A DNA stretch of 64,000 nucleotides from Clostridium lentum (GTDB taxonomy: Bacteria; Bacillota; Clostridia; Clostridiales; Clostridiaceae), in assembly GCF_014287815.1 (NCBI RefSeq), contig NZ_JACOOQ010000018.1:6405-70404 (forward strand), read 5' to 3'. The position numbers and the translations under genes were made by a program. The number at the start of each line of letters is the position of its first letter. Within the stretch, counting starts at the first letter, position 1. The notes beneath the pieces are model-generated. The model searched no databases, was not told the DNA's origin, and worked only from the letters and a program-made list of their open reading frames with translations. Shown in pieces: positions 52,721-62,233 of this stretch.

Positions 52721-53806
52721 TTATCTTACACGTGTAAAACCATAAAATTTATAATAAGTTTTTATTATCACTTCTTCAATTTTATTTATAACTACTTGTT
52801 CATCAAACTTCTGTATTGAATCAATACAAACTTCTGCCTTTGGCAAAATATATTTACCATCTTGAATTTTAGATAATATTTCTGCTAATCTAATATAATC
52901 ACCTACTTGGTATAACCATCCATTAACGCCTTCAACCACCATATCTTCGGGACCACCACATTTAGTAGTAACCACTGGAATCCCTCTAGCTAATGATTCA
53001 GCTGTAGTCATTGAAAAACCTTCATATAATGATGAAATTACTGTAACAGATGCTTCCTTAACAGTATCCCAAGGATTTTCATGCCATCCAGTCCACTGAA
53101 TATTTTCATTGATATTCTTTTCTTCTGCCAAAGTTCTTAAAGTAGAATAATGTCCCCCATCACCAACTACTATAAGCCTCCATGGCTTTTTTAAAATTGC
53201 TAAAGCATTAATTAAAGTCTCAATATCCTTTTCTGGACTCAACCTTCCTAATGATAATATGGTCAGTATTTCTTTAGGTCTATTTATAACATCTAAATTC
53301 TTAATCTGTACTGGATTTCCCACAACATATATATTTTCTCTATCTAAAGCTAATGCTAAATCATCACCTAACTTATTACATAATGCCATATGTGAATTAC
53401 TAAAGCTTAAAAGTTCTCGACCTCCATAGGCACTTACAGGTCCATGCAACCAAGAAATTTGCGGAATTACATTATAATTTTTCCCATTTAAGGCAACATT
53501 ACAAATATAACTCAAACTGGTGGATTGAGTTGCAATAACTATATCTGGCCTTCCCTTTTCTTCAATAGCCTGTCTATATTTCATTGCATATTGATGTAAT
53601 CCTGAATTTATCATAGAAAAAGGAATATCTTCACCATAATAATATATTTCGTCAAAATTTCTTTCCCACTCAATATATTCCGGCCTATATGCTTGAAATA
53701 CTCTAACTCTATGCCCTTTCTTAACTAATCCATTATATACTTTTGATATAACATTTTCTAATCCGCCTCTGCCTACGGCATAAACAAGAACTATATCAAT
53801 TAGCAT
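52721..53806 (-). CDS. Family 4 glycosyltransferase (first of a tandem pair)
   Basis: A 361-residue paralogue of the next gene: LIDIVLVYAVGRGGLENVIS at the start, GRLSPEKDIETLINALAIL and SSLYEGFSMTTAESLARGIP in the donor half. The two proteins share the same layout throughout, consistent with gene duplication. The ATG at 53804-53806 has AAGGAGAG seven bases upstream; a 26-residue longer frame has no ribosome site and would run into the promoter. A sigma-K-like promoter precedes it. Confidence 0.9.
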   Translation of the reverse strand: MLIDIVLVYAVGRGGLENVISKVYNGLVKKGHRVRVFQAYRPEYIEWERNFDEIYYYGEDIPFSMINSGLHQYAMKYRQAIEEKGRPDIVIATQSTSLSYICNVALNGKNYNVIPQISWLHGPVSAYGGRELLSFSNSHMALCNKLGDDLALALDRENIYVVGNPVQIKNLDVINRPKEILTILSLGRLSPEKDIETLINALAILKKPWRLIVVGDGGHYSTLRTLAEEKNINENIQWTGWHENPWDTVKEASVTVISSLYEGFSMTTAESLARGIPVVTTKCGGPEDMVVEGVNGWLYQVGDYIRLAEILSKIQDGKYILPKAEVCIDSIQKFDEQVVINKIEEVIIKTYYKFYGFTRVR

Positions 53807-53850
53807 ATATGCTCTCTCCTTATTAATTTTATAATTATTATCTGACAATT

Positions 53851-53878
53851 TAATATATGATTTGCAACTAAATTTTGT
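53851..53878 (-). promoter_or_regulatory. Putative sigma-K promoter of the GT4 pair
   Basis: On the minus strand AC (plus 53877-53878), a 17-bp spacer and CATATATTA (plus 53851-53859), a perfect CATANNNTA, lie 45 bases before the start codon. Confidence 0.5.
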
Positions 53879-54052
53879 CCTCAATTTTACATACTTTATG
53901 TCATTTTATTTTTTTATATTATTTTTTCACTTATTATTTTAAAATATCTACTTTATACTTATATAAATATAAATTTTTCATATTCATTTCCATTTTTATA
54001 CAATTTATGTTATGATAATTATATTACTTTTCATAAATGAAAGGAGTATTAT

Positions 54053-56095
54053 ATGAGTTGTTGGACCGTACTAGAAATTAATCCTACAAAAGATTTAAGG
54101 GAAATAAAAAAAGCATATTCAAGATTAATAAAATGCTATAACCTTGAAAAAGATACTAATGAATATACAATACTGACAAATGCTTATGTAAAAGCAATGT
54201 CACTGGTAAATACTTCAGTAAAAGATATGTCTAAATGCTTATCTAACAATTCAATTGATTATACTTATGAAAATATCAAAAGCTATTGTGATGACTCATT
54301 AGATAATAAAAATTACATATCTGATTTTAATTATAATCTTAACTATATATACACCAATCCAGTCTTAAGATTCAATATTGATAGCTGGATAGAATTATTA
54401 AAATCTTATATGTTTATCAATAAAGAAATACTAAATGTTTTAGAAAATGATTTAATAAATTATATTTTTATTCATAGATATATACCTCATGAAATATTTT
54501 TGCTTTTTGATAAATATTTAAAATTTAATGAAAGAGAAGCTGAGCTATATAAAAAATATCCTAAAAATACCATCGATTATCTACTACAAGAAATAAATCA
54601 TCCTCTTAATTTAAGCTATAACTATCTTTCAACCATCAGCAAAGATAAAATAGAAGAATATCTTGAACTCCGAGAAAAAGCATTTATTTATATTAGTGAT
54701 AAGAATGTTATTGAATATCTTAGTAAAGCCTATACTATCTACTCTTATGATTTGGATTTATTAAGACTTCTTGGTGCCTATTACCTTAATAAAAATGACA
54801 CCATAAGCGCCTTAAGATATTTTAGAGAGGCTTTAGAAATAAATAGCTCTGATATGTACTGCTTAGCGAGTTTTGGGCATCTTTTAGTAAAAACAAAACA
54901 ATATACTAAAGCAATTCTTTGCCTTGAAAAATACACTTCAAAATTAAAAAATAATCTTGATATTGATGCATTAACTGATTTAGCTTTAAGCTATTATTAT
55001 TCTTATGAATATATTAAAGCTTTAGATTTATTCCAATTATTAAATAAGTTAACCCCCCTAAATGCATCTATTAAAAAATATATTAATGCTATCAAAGAAA
55101 AAATAAAAAATCCACCTAATGATAAAATCACTTCAGCACCAATGTATAAAAGATTTATTACTACAAAAGAAACTCTACTTATTAATAAATTAAATGAAAT
55201 TTATACTAACTTCCAACTAAGAATAGATATTAATAACTGGAAAGACTTATTAAGTTATCAGATATTCTCTTTAGAAAACCTTTCTTTTTATATTGAACAA
55301 ATAATCATTGAATATCTAACAACTCATAAGTTCATTCCTAACGAAGTATTTATCTTATTCTCTAATCACTTTAAATGGCTAGATAGAAAAAAAGAGCTTT
55401 TTCACTTATATACTAACCTAAATATAGACATTCTTTTCAAAAACTTATATGAACTACATCCATTATCATATAGCCATTTAAAAAATATTAATGCTGAAAA
55501 TTTAGATAAGTACCTTAAATTAAGAAGTCTTGCATTCTACTCGTTAGATAATAATATAAATGAAACTCTTAATTATTTATCTGAAGCATATAAAATTTAT
55601 GATAATGATTATGAGCTTTTTAGAATATATGGTGATTATTTTTTATCCTTAAAAAAATATGATAAAGCAGCAAAATACTTTACTAAGTCTCTTTCCTTAA
55701 ATGATTTAAATTATTACTGTATGTATAGACTTGGTCTTATTTTTTCTCAAAGGCATGAATATGATAAAGCTCTTATCTATCTAGAAAAGCTTTCTTTAAT
55801 AAAAAAGGATGTGTATTTTATTCACTCAGAAAAATTCTTAATGGAAATTGCTTTATGCTATTACTATACTAATAATCTACTTCTTGCCAAGAAGTATTTT
55901 AAAAAACTAAGTCTTATTAATAATAGCCTTCATTTTATAGATATTTATTTAAAAAATATAAACTATAGATTAAACGGAGTTAATAAAAAAGAAATTCATA
56001 TCTCTGTTATTTCTAATCCTAATTATAATGATGAGAATATCATCTTAAAATTATTTAAAAACTCCAAGCGAAAAATCTCTCTATTATTTACTTAA
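54053..56095 (+). CDS. J-like/TPR protein with duplicated helical module
   Basis: A 680-residue soluble protein. Residues 1-50 resemble the first helices of a J domain (CWTVLEINPTKDLREIKKAY) but the HPD motif that activates Hsp70 is absent. Two modules of about 260 residues follow (about 96-345 and 379-655), each with a W-rich start (IDSWIELLKSYMF and INNWKDLLSYQIF), an H(K/R)(Y/F)IP(H/N)E step and TPR-like repeats (ALRYFREALEINSSD; AAKYFTKSLSLNDLN). It is divergent from the GT4 pair. The function is unknown; it looks like a protein scaffold. AAAGGAG precedes the ATG. Confidence 0.82.
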   Translation: MSCWTVLEINPTKDLREIKKAYSRLIKCYNLEKDTNEYTILTNAYVKAMSLVNTSVKDMSKCLSNNSIDYTYENIKSYCDDSLDNKNYISDFNYNLNYIYTNPVLRFNIDSWIELLKSYMFINKEILNVLENDLINYIFIHRYIPHEIFLLFDKYLKFNEREAELYKKYPKNTIDYLLQEINHPLNLSYNYLSTISKDKIEEYLELREKAFIYISDKNVIEYLSKAYTIYSYDLDLLRLLGAYYLNKNDTISALRYFREALEINSSDMYCLASFGHLLVKTKQYTKAILCLEKYTSKLKNNLDIDALTDLALSYYYSYEYIKALDLFQLLNKLTPLNASIKKYINAIKEKIKNPPNDKITSAPMYKRFITTKETLLINKLNEIYTNFQLRIDINNWKDLLSYQIFSLENLSFYIEQIIIEYLTTHKFIPNEVFILFSNHFKWLDRKKELFHLYTNLNIDILFKNLYELHPLSYSHLKNINAENLDKYLKLRSLAFYSLDNNINETLNYLSEAYKIYDNDYELFRIYGDYFLSLKKYDKAAKYFTKSLSLNDLNYYCMYRLGLIFSQRHEYDKALIYLEKLSLIKKDVYFIHSEKFLMEIALCYYYTNNLLLAKKYFKKLSLINNSLHFIDIYLKNINYRLNGVNKKEIHISVISNPNYNDENIILKLFKNSKRKISLLFT

Positions 56096-56096
56096 T

Positions 56097-56131
56097 AAAA
56101 ATAAGATATAGCATTACTATATCTTATTTTT
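56097..56131. terminator. Bidirectional terminator overlapping a gene end
   Basis: AAAAATAAGATATA and TATATCTTATTTTT form a 14-bp stem just after the TPR gene; the 3' arm overlaps the last codons of the convergent gene. Confidence 0.82.
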
Positions 56132-56581
56132 ATCCTCTTCAATTTTGCAATGCTCACAACATATTGCTTTTTCACATTCTAAAGTATTTCCACTAAGGAT
56201 TACCTTACTTCTTGCTAAAGTCCTGCAAGTGTTTTTCATATGGTAGTTTTTACCATTAGGTGTCCAATAGACTATAATTTCTTTTTCTTCTGGAAATTCA
56301 ATACTTTCATTGCTTTCAACTATCTCTTCTACCTTTTCATCAGCTTCTATTTTTGCTAATGGTGCTTCATTTATTACTTGTTCAGTTTTAATATTATTTT
56401 CATCTTTTTTAATATGAATTTGCTCTTTTTCATTAACCATTTTCTTTTTATTTTCATCTTTGAAAATTCCTAATGGCAAATTAGTCACTATAGTTATAAC
56501 TGTATCTCTATGAAAAATATCTTTATTATATAAAAATAAAATTAATATTAAACCTACTATTAACGAAAGCATCATAATCAT
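56117..56581 (-). CDS. Membrane-anchored protein with cysteine-rich YWTPNGKxYH domain
   Basis: About 154 residues: one N-terminal membrane segment (MIMMLSLIVGLILILFLYN), a lysine/glutamate-rich linker, and a C-terminal domain with VYWTPNGKNYHMKNTCRTLA and later CEKAICCEHC. This small cysteine domain is seen at the ends of many clostridial proteins; four cysteines plus a histidine suggest a metal site. The start is uncertain: I choose the ATG at 56579-56581 because AAGGAGAGGAAAGG lies upstream, whereas the upstream in-frame ATGs (to 56644) have no ribosome site. Confidence 0.68.
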   Translation of the reverse strand: MIMMLSLIVGLILILFLYNKDIFHRDTVITIVTNLPLGIFKDENKKKMVNEKEQIHIKKDENNIKTEQVINEAPLAKIEADEKVEEIVESNESIEFPEEKEIIVYWTPNGKNYHMKNTCRTLARSKVILSGNTLECEKAICCEHCKIEEDKNKI

Positions 56582-56745
56582 TTTCCAAGTACCTTTCCTC
56601 TCCTTATATTTGCTATTAACTCTTAACATAATAAATATTGCCATTATTCATTATATTGCATTTATTAAAAATTTAAATAGGTTTATAAAAAAAACTTATG
56701 TAATTAAACCCATCTCTTATTTTAATAGCTTCTAAAAAAAGATTA

Positions 56746-56768
56746 AAGGAACTCCCTTAGAGTTCCTT
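56746..56768 (-). terminator. Terminator of the ABC exporter operon
   Basis: On the minus strand AAGGAACT pairs with AGTTCCTT, followed by TAATCTTTTTTT. Confidence 0.72.
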
Positions 56769-56780
56769 ATCATCAATATC

Positions 56781-58553
56781 CTATTGTTCAGCAAATTGAC
56801 TGTTATATAGTTCTTCATAGAAACCACCTTTAGCCATAAGTTCCTGATGATTTCCTTGTTCAATTATATTACCATCTTTTATTACAAGGATTAAATCAGC
56901 ACTTTTTATAGTTGAAAGCCTATGAGCTATAACAAAGCTTGTTCTTCCCTTCATTACATTTTGCATAGCTTGCTGTAACATAAGCTCAAGTCTTGTATCT
57001 ACAGAACTAGTTGCTTCATCTAATATTAAAATAGCTGGATCTGATAGTATTGCTCTTGCAATGGTAAGAAGCTGCTTTTCTCCCTGTGATATATTAGATG
57101 CCTCCTCATTTAATACCATATCATAGCCTTCTGGCAATGTCTTAATAAAATGATGTACATTAGCAATCTTTGCTGCTAATATAACATCTTCCTTACTGGC
57201 ATTAAAGTTCCCATACTTGATATTTTCTTCAATAGTACCATTAAATAACCAAGTATCCTGTAGTACCATTCCAAAAAGACTACGTAAATCTTCACGCTTC
57301 ATATCTCGAGTATCTACTCCATCAATCTTTATTGAGCCACCTTTTAGCTCATAAAATCTCATTAATAAGTTGATTAACGTAGTTTTTCCAGCACCAGTTG
57401 GTCCAACTATAGCCACCATTTGTCCTGCTTTAATTTCTGCATTTAAATCATGAATTAATATTTTATCATCATTATAACCAAATTTTACATGTTCAAAACT
57501 TACATCTCCTCTTGGATTATCTAGTTTGACACTTTGCTCTTTATCTGGAATTTGCTCTTCTTCATTTAAGATTTCAAACACTCTATCTACCGCTGCAAAA
57601 GCTGACTGTATTGCTGATGATAATTGAGTTACTTGTGATAATGGCTGATTTATTTGCCAAATATATCTTATAAAAGCTTGTAAATTCCCTACAGTAATTC
57701 TACCAGCTACTGCTGTAATTGCTCCTATAATTCCAATGGCAGCAATTCCAAGATAACTTACTAGTGATACTAAAGGCCCCATTGTACTGGAAATAAATTG
57801 AGCTTTAAAACCTGAAGCTTGTAATTTACTATTTATTTCAACAAATTCATTTATGGCACTTTCTTCTTTACCATATAGCTTTATCTCATTGAAACCTGTG
57901 AACATCTCCTGTACAGCTCCATTTAGCTTTCCTAAAGCATCTTGCTGTGCTTTAAAATAGCCTTGTGATTTGCTTACCACAATTTTTGATACAAGAAAGC
58001 TTAATGGTATTATTAGTGCTGCCACAAAAGCCATTTTTACATTTATTCTAAACATCATAATCAAAGCTAATAAAATTGCTAAAATAGAATTAATTACCTG
58101 ACTTAAGCTTTGCTGCAAAGCATTTGATATAGTATCAATATCATTAGTAATCCTGCTTAATACATCACCATAGCTGTTTCCATCAAAATAACTTACTGGC
58201 AATCTTTTAATCTTATCCTGTATGGCTCCTCTTAAGTCTCTCATACTATTTTGTATAGAGTTAGTTAATAAAAAACTTGCCCCATAAGTTGATAATACAT
58301 TACCTAAATATATACATACAAGAATCACCAATACCTTTAGTATATATTTAAAATTTACACTAGCGTCTTCAACACCTCTGATTATATCAAGAGAATCATT
58401 GGTAAGTTGAGTTATTATAAAACCTTCCACCATAGGAGCAAGAGCTGTAAATACAGCTGCTGAAATAATAAGTATTATGGCAAAAATAAACCCTTTCTTA
58501 TAATTTTTTACAAAGGGGGCTATTTTTCTAATTGTATCTTTTATCTTATTCAT
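56781..58553 (-). CDS. ABC exporter half-transporter, catalytically competent partner
   Basis: A 590-residue protein with six membrane segments (1-330) and an ATPase domain (350-590): Walker A GPTGAGKTT, Walker B ILILDEATSSVD with the catalytic glutamate and H loop IAHRLST. Its signature motif is the deviant ISQGEKQ. The partner upstream has the reverse pattern, so the two form a heterodimer with one active and one degenerate ATP site, as in BmrCD/LmrCD/TM287-288. The substrate is unknown. The stop of the partner overlaps its ATG. Confidence 0.93.
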   Translation of the reverse strand: MNKIKDTIRKIAPFVKNYKKGFIFAIILIISAAVFTALAPMVEGFIITQLTNDSLDIIRGVEDASVNFKYILKVLVILVCIYLGNVLSTYGASFLLTNSIQNSMRDLRGAIQDKIKRLPVSYFDGNSYGDVLSRITNDIDTISNALQQSLSQVINSILAILLALIMMFRINVKMAFVAALIIPLSFLVSKIVVSKSQGYFKAQQDALGKLNGAVQEMFTGFNEIKLYGKEESAINEFVEINSKLQASGFKAQFISSTMGPLVSLVSYLGIAAIGIIGAITAVAGRITVGNLQAFIRYIWQINQPLSQVTQLSSAIQSAFAAVDRVFEILNEEEQIPDKEQSVKLDNPRGDVSFEHVKFGYNDDKILIHDLNAEIKAGQMVAIVGPTGAGKTTLINLLMRFYELKGGSIKIDGVDTRDMKREDLRSLFGMVLQDTWLFNGTIEENIKYGNFNASKEDVILAAKIANVHHFIKTLPEGYDMVLNEEASNISQGEKQLLTIARAILSDPAILILDEATSSVDTRLELMLQQAMQNVMKGRTSFVIAHRLSTIKSADLILVIKDGNIIEQGNHQELMAKGGFYEELYNSQFAEQ

Positions 58554-60280
58554 TATGCAAGTTCCTCCTCTGTAAGTTGTGATAATGCTATTTCATGATA
58601 TACATTGCAAGTACTTAACAATTCTTTATGCTTACCAACGCCTACAACTTTCCCTTCATCTAATACAATTATCTTATCTGCATCCATGATTGATCCTATT
58701 CTTTGCGCTACTATTAAAACAATTGCATCTTTAGTTTCTTTTTTCAAAGCCTTTCTAAGAATAGCATCTGTCTTAAAGTCTAGGGCTGAAAAACTATCAT
58801 CAAATATATATATTTCTGATTTTCTTACTAAAGCTCTAGCTATTGATAATCTTTGCTTTTGCCCTCCTGATACATTAGAGCCTCCTTCACTTATAGGTTC
58901 ATCAAAGCCCTTTTCTTTAGTAGTAATAAAATCATAAGCTTGTGCAATTTTTGCACTATTTTCAACTTCATCATGAGTGGCATGAGGTTTGCCAAATTTT
59001 ATGTTACTTTTTATAGTACCGGTAAATAATAAATTCTTTTGTCTTATAAAGCCTATTTTCTTTCTTAGTGCTTTTAAATTAAACTTTCTCACATCTATAC
59101 CATCAATTCTTATACTTCCTTCTGTTACATCATAAAATCTTGGTATAAGATTAATAAGTGTTGACTTTCCACTACCTGTACTACCAATAAAAGCAATGGT
59201 TTCTCCTTTTTTAGCACTAAATGAAACATTTTTAATTACTGGTTCTTCTCCATCTGGATAAACAAATGTAACATTTTCAAATTCTAATGTTCCTTCATTA
59301 TTTGTTTCAGTAATTCCTTGTTCTGGATTTTTAATCATAGGCTCTGCATCTAATATTTCCTGTATTCTTTCTGCTGAAACTTGTGCTTTAGGATACATAA
59401 CAAAAACATTAGAAAATAACATTAAAGAGAACATTGCATGAAATAAATATTCTATAAATGCAACTAATTGCCCAACTTGCAATGAGCCAATATTTATCAT
59501 CTTGCTAGCCATCCAGAATATAGCTATTATAGCTAAGTTTAATAATAAAAAGAAAGTAGGTTGAGCCACTGACATAAGTTTAAATAGCTTTTTTGAAATG
59601 AAAGCATATGCATTATTAACTTTTTTAAATCTCTTTCTTTCATAATCATCATTACCAAAAGCTCTAATAACCCTAATTCCTGTTAAATTCTCTCTAGATA
59701 TTCTATTAAGCTTATCTAAATTATTTTGTTGTGTTTGAGACCATGGATGGGATGTTTTAGCAATTAAATATACGCCTAAAACAATAAGTGGTAAGGTAAC
59801 TGATAAGATAGCAGATAATCTCACACTTGTTGATAAAATTAAAAATACGCTTATGATAAACATAATAGGACATATCATTGCCATTCTCAAAATAGTATTA
59901 GTAAATTGCATAACTTGAAAGGCATCATTGGTAGTTCTAGTTATCATTGATGATATACCAAATCTATCGTATTCACTATGAGAAAATTCTTGAGACTTTT
60001 TAAAGATATCATTTCTTATATCTCTAACAACGCTGGTGGAAATCTTCGCTGAAGTAAATCCTAAAAGTATTGACCCCATAACACCTAGCACAGATATAAT
60101 AACAATAACAGTTCCCATTTTCTTTATATAGCTTATATCATTATAAGCTATACCTTTATCTATGACTGTAGCCATTATTGTAGGTATACCTAACTCAACT
60201 AAAGCAAATCCTAATACACCAATTATATTTAATAAAACTAAACCTTTATATCTGTTTAAATACTTTAATATTAATTTCAT
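58553..60280 (-). CDS. ABC exporter half-transporter, degenerate-site partner
   Basis: A 575-residue protein: six membrane segments and an ATPase domain with Walker A GSTGSGKST, canonical signature VSGGQKQRLS, but Walker B IYIFDDSFSALD, with Asp in place of the catalytic Glu, and VAQRIGS, with Gln in place of the H-loop His. These changes mark the degenerate half of a heterodimeric exporter. It is the first gene of the pair and overlaps the second by one base. Confidence 0.93.
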   Translation of the reverse strand: MKLILKYLNRYKGLVLLNIIGVLGFALVELGIPTIMATVIDKGIAYNDISYIKKMGTVIVIISVLGVMGSILLGFTSAKISTSVVRDIRNDIFKKSQEFSHSEYDRFGISSMITRTTNDAFQVMQFTNTILRMAMICPIMFIISVFLILSTSVRLSAILSVTLPLIVLGVYLIAKTSHPWSQTQQNNLDKLNRISRENLTGIRVIRAFGNDDYERKRFKKVNNAYAFISKKLFKLMSVAQPTFFLLLNLAIIAIFWMASKMINIGSLQVGQLVAFIEYLFHAMFSLMLFSNVFVMYPKAQVSAERIQEILDAEPMIKNPEQGITETNNEGTLEFENVTFVYPDGEEPVIKNVSFSAKKGETIAFIGSTGSGKSTLINLIPRFYDVTEGSIRIDGIDVRKFNLKALRKKIGFIRQKNLLFTGTIKSNIKFGKPHATHDEVENSAKIAQAYDFITTKEKGFDEPISEGGSNVSGGQKQRLSIARALVRKSEIYIFDDSFSALDFKTDAILRKALKKETKDAIVLIVAQRIGSIMDADKIIVLDEGKVVGVGKHKELLSTCNVYHEIALSQLTEEELA

Positions 60281-60458
60281 TTATTCATCTCCTCTTCATT
60301 ATTATTCCATTAGTCTTTAGTATCATATCTACTTATTTATTTTGTGTCAATAATTAAATTTTATCTATATACATCAAAAGAGAAATATATAAAACCATGC
60401 TATATACAAAATCACTATAAAAATCTATATTGGCACTTACACCTTTACATATATATTT

Positions 60459-60490
60459 AAAAGGGTCTGTTCATAGTGCGACAGCCCCTT
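60459..60490 (-). terminator. Terminator of the LppM-like lipoprotein gene
   Basis: On the minus strand AAGGGGCTGT and ACAGACCCTT pair with one mismatch around a short loop, followed by TTAAAT. Confidence 0.6.
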
Positions 60491-60494
60491 CTAC

Positions 60495-61304
60495 TTACCT
60501 TTTCCTATGTCTTACTAATAATACTATTATTAATATAATAATTATCACAGCACATAATATAATTAAACCCATATTAATTACATTAGGTGCAAAAAATGAT
60601 AACCTCACTTCTGTATTTGTATTTAAATCCTGCAGAGTATAACTCCACTTGTTTGTATAATCATCAATTTTTGTTGTTGCATTACTTTCTGTAATCTTAA
60701 AAGGTATGGAAAGTGTTAAATCATATGGTATTTGTGCCACATAATTTTTGATGGTATTTGTTACATTTCCAATTAAAAAACTAGTTACATTACCATACAA
60801 ATATTTTTGTATTTCTGGTGTAATATAGTTATTTATATTATTACTTACTTCATTTTCAATATTAGCATCTATCTCTGATAATAAATCTTTAGTAAGACCT
60901 ATATTAATTGTATATTTATCCTTTAAAACTCCTTTTTTTCTTTTCACATCGTACTTAATAATATTGCCATAATCATATGACAAATTGCTTATATTTAAAG
61001 CATTAGATTTTAATAAATCCTTTATATTTATTTTGGAAGTTGTAATTGTAACCTCTTCAATAGTATTATTATCTTGTGAATACACATTAACTTCTGTCTC
61101 TGTACCTAATACCTGCTGTAGCAATCCATCTCCTACCACATTTTTTATACTTTCATCATAAACTAATCTAAATACTGTATTGCTGCTTCCATCTTTATTT
61201 ACTTTTACATTTGTACTTACTTCCATTGTTCCACAACTTACTAAAAATATCATTAATAAACTTATAATAATACTCATAACCACTTTTTTTAATTTGTAAT
61301 ACAT
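60495..61304 (-). CDS. LppM-like lipoprotein with C-terminal membrane anchor
   Basis: A 269-residue protein: signal peptide with lipobox cysteine in FLVSCGTMEV (about residue 24), a beta-rich outer domain (VSTNVKVNKDGSSNTVFRLV, LSYDYGNIIKYDVKRKKGVL), and a C-terminal membrane segment (MGLIILCAVIIIILIIVLLV) ending RHRKR. The start of the outer domain, with a VNKDGS strand, resembles LppM-type lipoproteins. Double anchoring (lipid plus helix) is common in that group. The function is unknown. Confidence 0.75.
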   Translation of the reverse strand: MYYKLKKVVMSIIISLLMIFLVSCGTMEVSTNVKVNKDGSSNTVFRLVYDESIKNVVGDGLLQQVLGTETEVNVYSQDNNTIEEVTITTSKINIKDLLKSNALNISNLSYDYGNIIKYDVKRKKGVLKDKYTINIGLTKDLLSEIDANIENEVSNNINNYITPEIQKYLYGNVTSFLIGNVTNTIKNYVAQIPYDLTLSIPFKITESNATTKIDDYTNKWSYTLQDLNTNTEVRLSFFAPNVINMGLIILCAVIIIILIIVLLVRHRKR

Positions 61305-61528
61305 TGTACTTCCCCCTACGCATATTACTATAATAAAAAAACTTCATAATTTATATTTTAAACTAGCTATAATAAAAATATGATATAATCAATATTATTT
61401 ATATAAAATTAAACTTGGTCTTATGTCAATAAAACCTATATGGTGTTAATATAAAGTAATGGACATATTAAAATAAATCTTTTAATAAAATTAAATCTAC
61501 AAGAAAGCTAAAAAATACTTTTAAAAAA

Positions 61529-61550
61529 GATGTAAGTGTCTTCTTACATC
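61529..61550 (-). terminator. Terminator of nrdG
   Basis: GATGTAAG and CTTACATC form an 8-bp stem right after the nrdG stop; on the minus strand it is followed by TTTTTT. Confidence 0.8.
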
Positions 61551-61551
61551 C

Positions 61552-62055
61552 TTATATTACATTTATTAAAACAACTTTTTTTTCTTTCAATGATTTTTTT
61601 ACATCAATAATTCTTTGATTTTCTGAACCTCTATATTTTAAGCTTAAATTTTTCATTTCAGCCTTAAATGGACCATCTATTAAAACATCAACTTGTTCTA
61701 ATATTTCCTTTCTTTTTGGATTACTTATTATCTCTTCATAAGTATATCCTGACCAAAGCCATATTTCCTTATTAGTTTCTTCTTTTATTCTAGTTAAAAG
61801 TTTTAATAAAGAATCATCCATTAACTGCTGCATAGGCTCTCCACCTAAAATACTTACCCCATGAACATTGGGACTTTTTACATAAGAAAGGAATTGTTCT
61901 TCCACTTCTTCAGTCCAAAATTCTCCATACTCAAAGCTTTGCTGATCTTTATTAAAGCACTGAGGACAATTATGTGTACATCCACTTACAAATAAAGTAG
62001 TACGCACCTTGGGCCCATTTGTGACGTCGAACTTCCTAATTTGTGCATATTTCAT
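61552..62055 (-). CDS. nrdG: Anaerobic ribonucleotide reductase activating protein
   Basis: A 167-residue radical SAM activase with the cluster motif C26, C30, C33 (SGCTHNCPQCFN) and GVSILGGEPMQQ. It makes the glycyl radical on NrdD for deoxyribonucleotide synthesis without oxygen. The ATG at 62053-62055 has AAGGGG nine bases upstream; an ATG ten codons earlier lacks a ribosome site. The nrdD gene is not in the window, which is unusual since the two are normally adjacent. Confidence 0.94.
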   Translation of the reverse strand: MKYAQIRKFDVTNGPKVRTTLFVSGCTHNCPQCFNKDQQSFEYGEFWTEEVEEQFLSYVKSPNVHGVSILGGEPMQQLMDDSLLKLLTRIKEETNKEIWLWSGYTYEEIISNPKRKEILEQVDVLIDGPFKAEMKNLSLKYRGSENQRIIDVKKSLKEKKVVLINVI

Positions 62056-62233
62056 TTTAGAATTCCCCTTAATTTTTACTTTCATATGTTAATTTTATTG
62101 TTAATCATATTATACTACTAATTATATAAATATGCTAAATTCATAATTTATACTTATTATAAGTAAAAATATGATATACTTAATACTATTAATATTATTT
62201 ATATAAATTTAACAAAAGAGGCGGTATTATTTA

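Noticed and set aside
53807..53884. 26-residue N-terminal extension of the first GT4 protein
   Set aside because: No ribosome site; it overlaps the putative promoter, and the paralogue starts at the equivalent LIDI motif.
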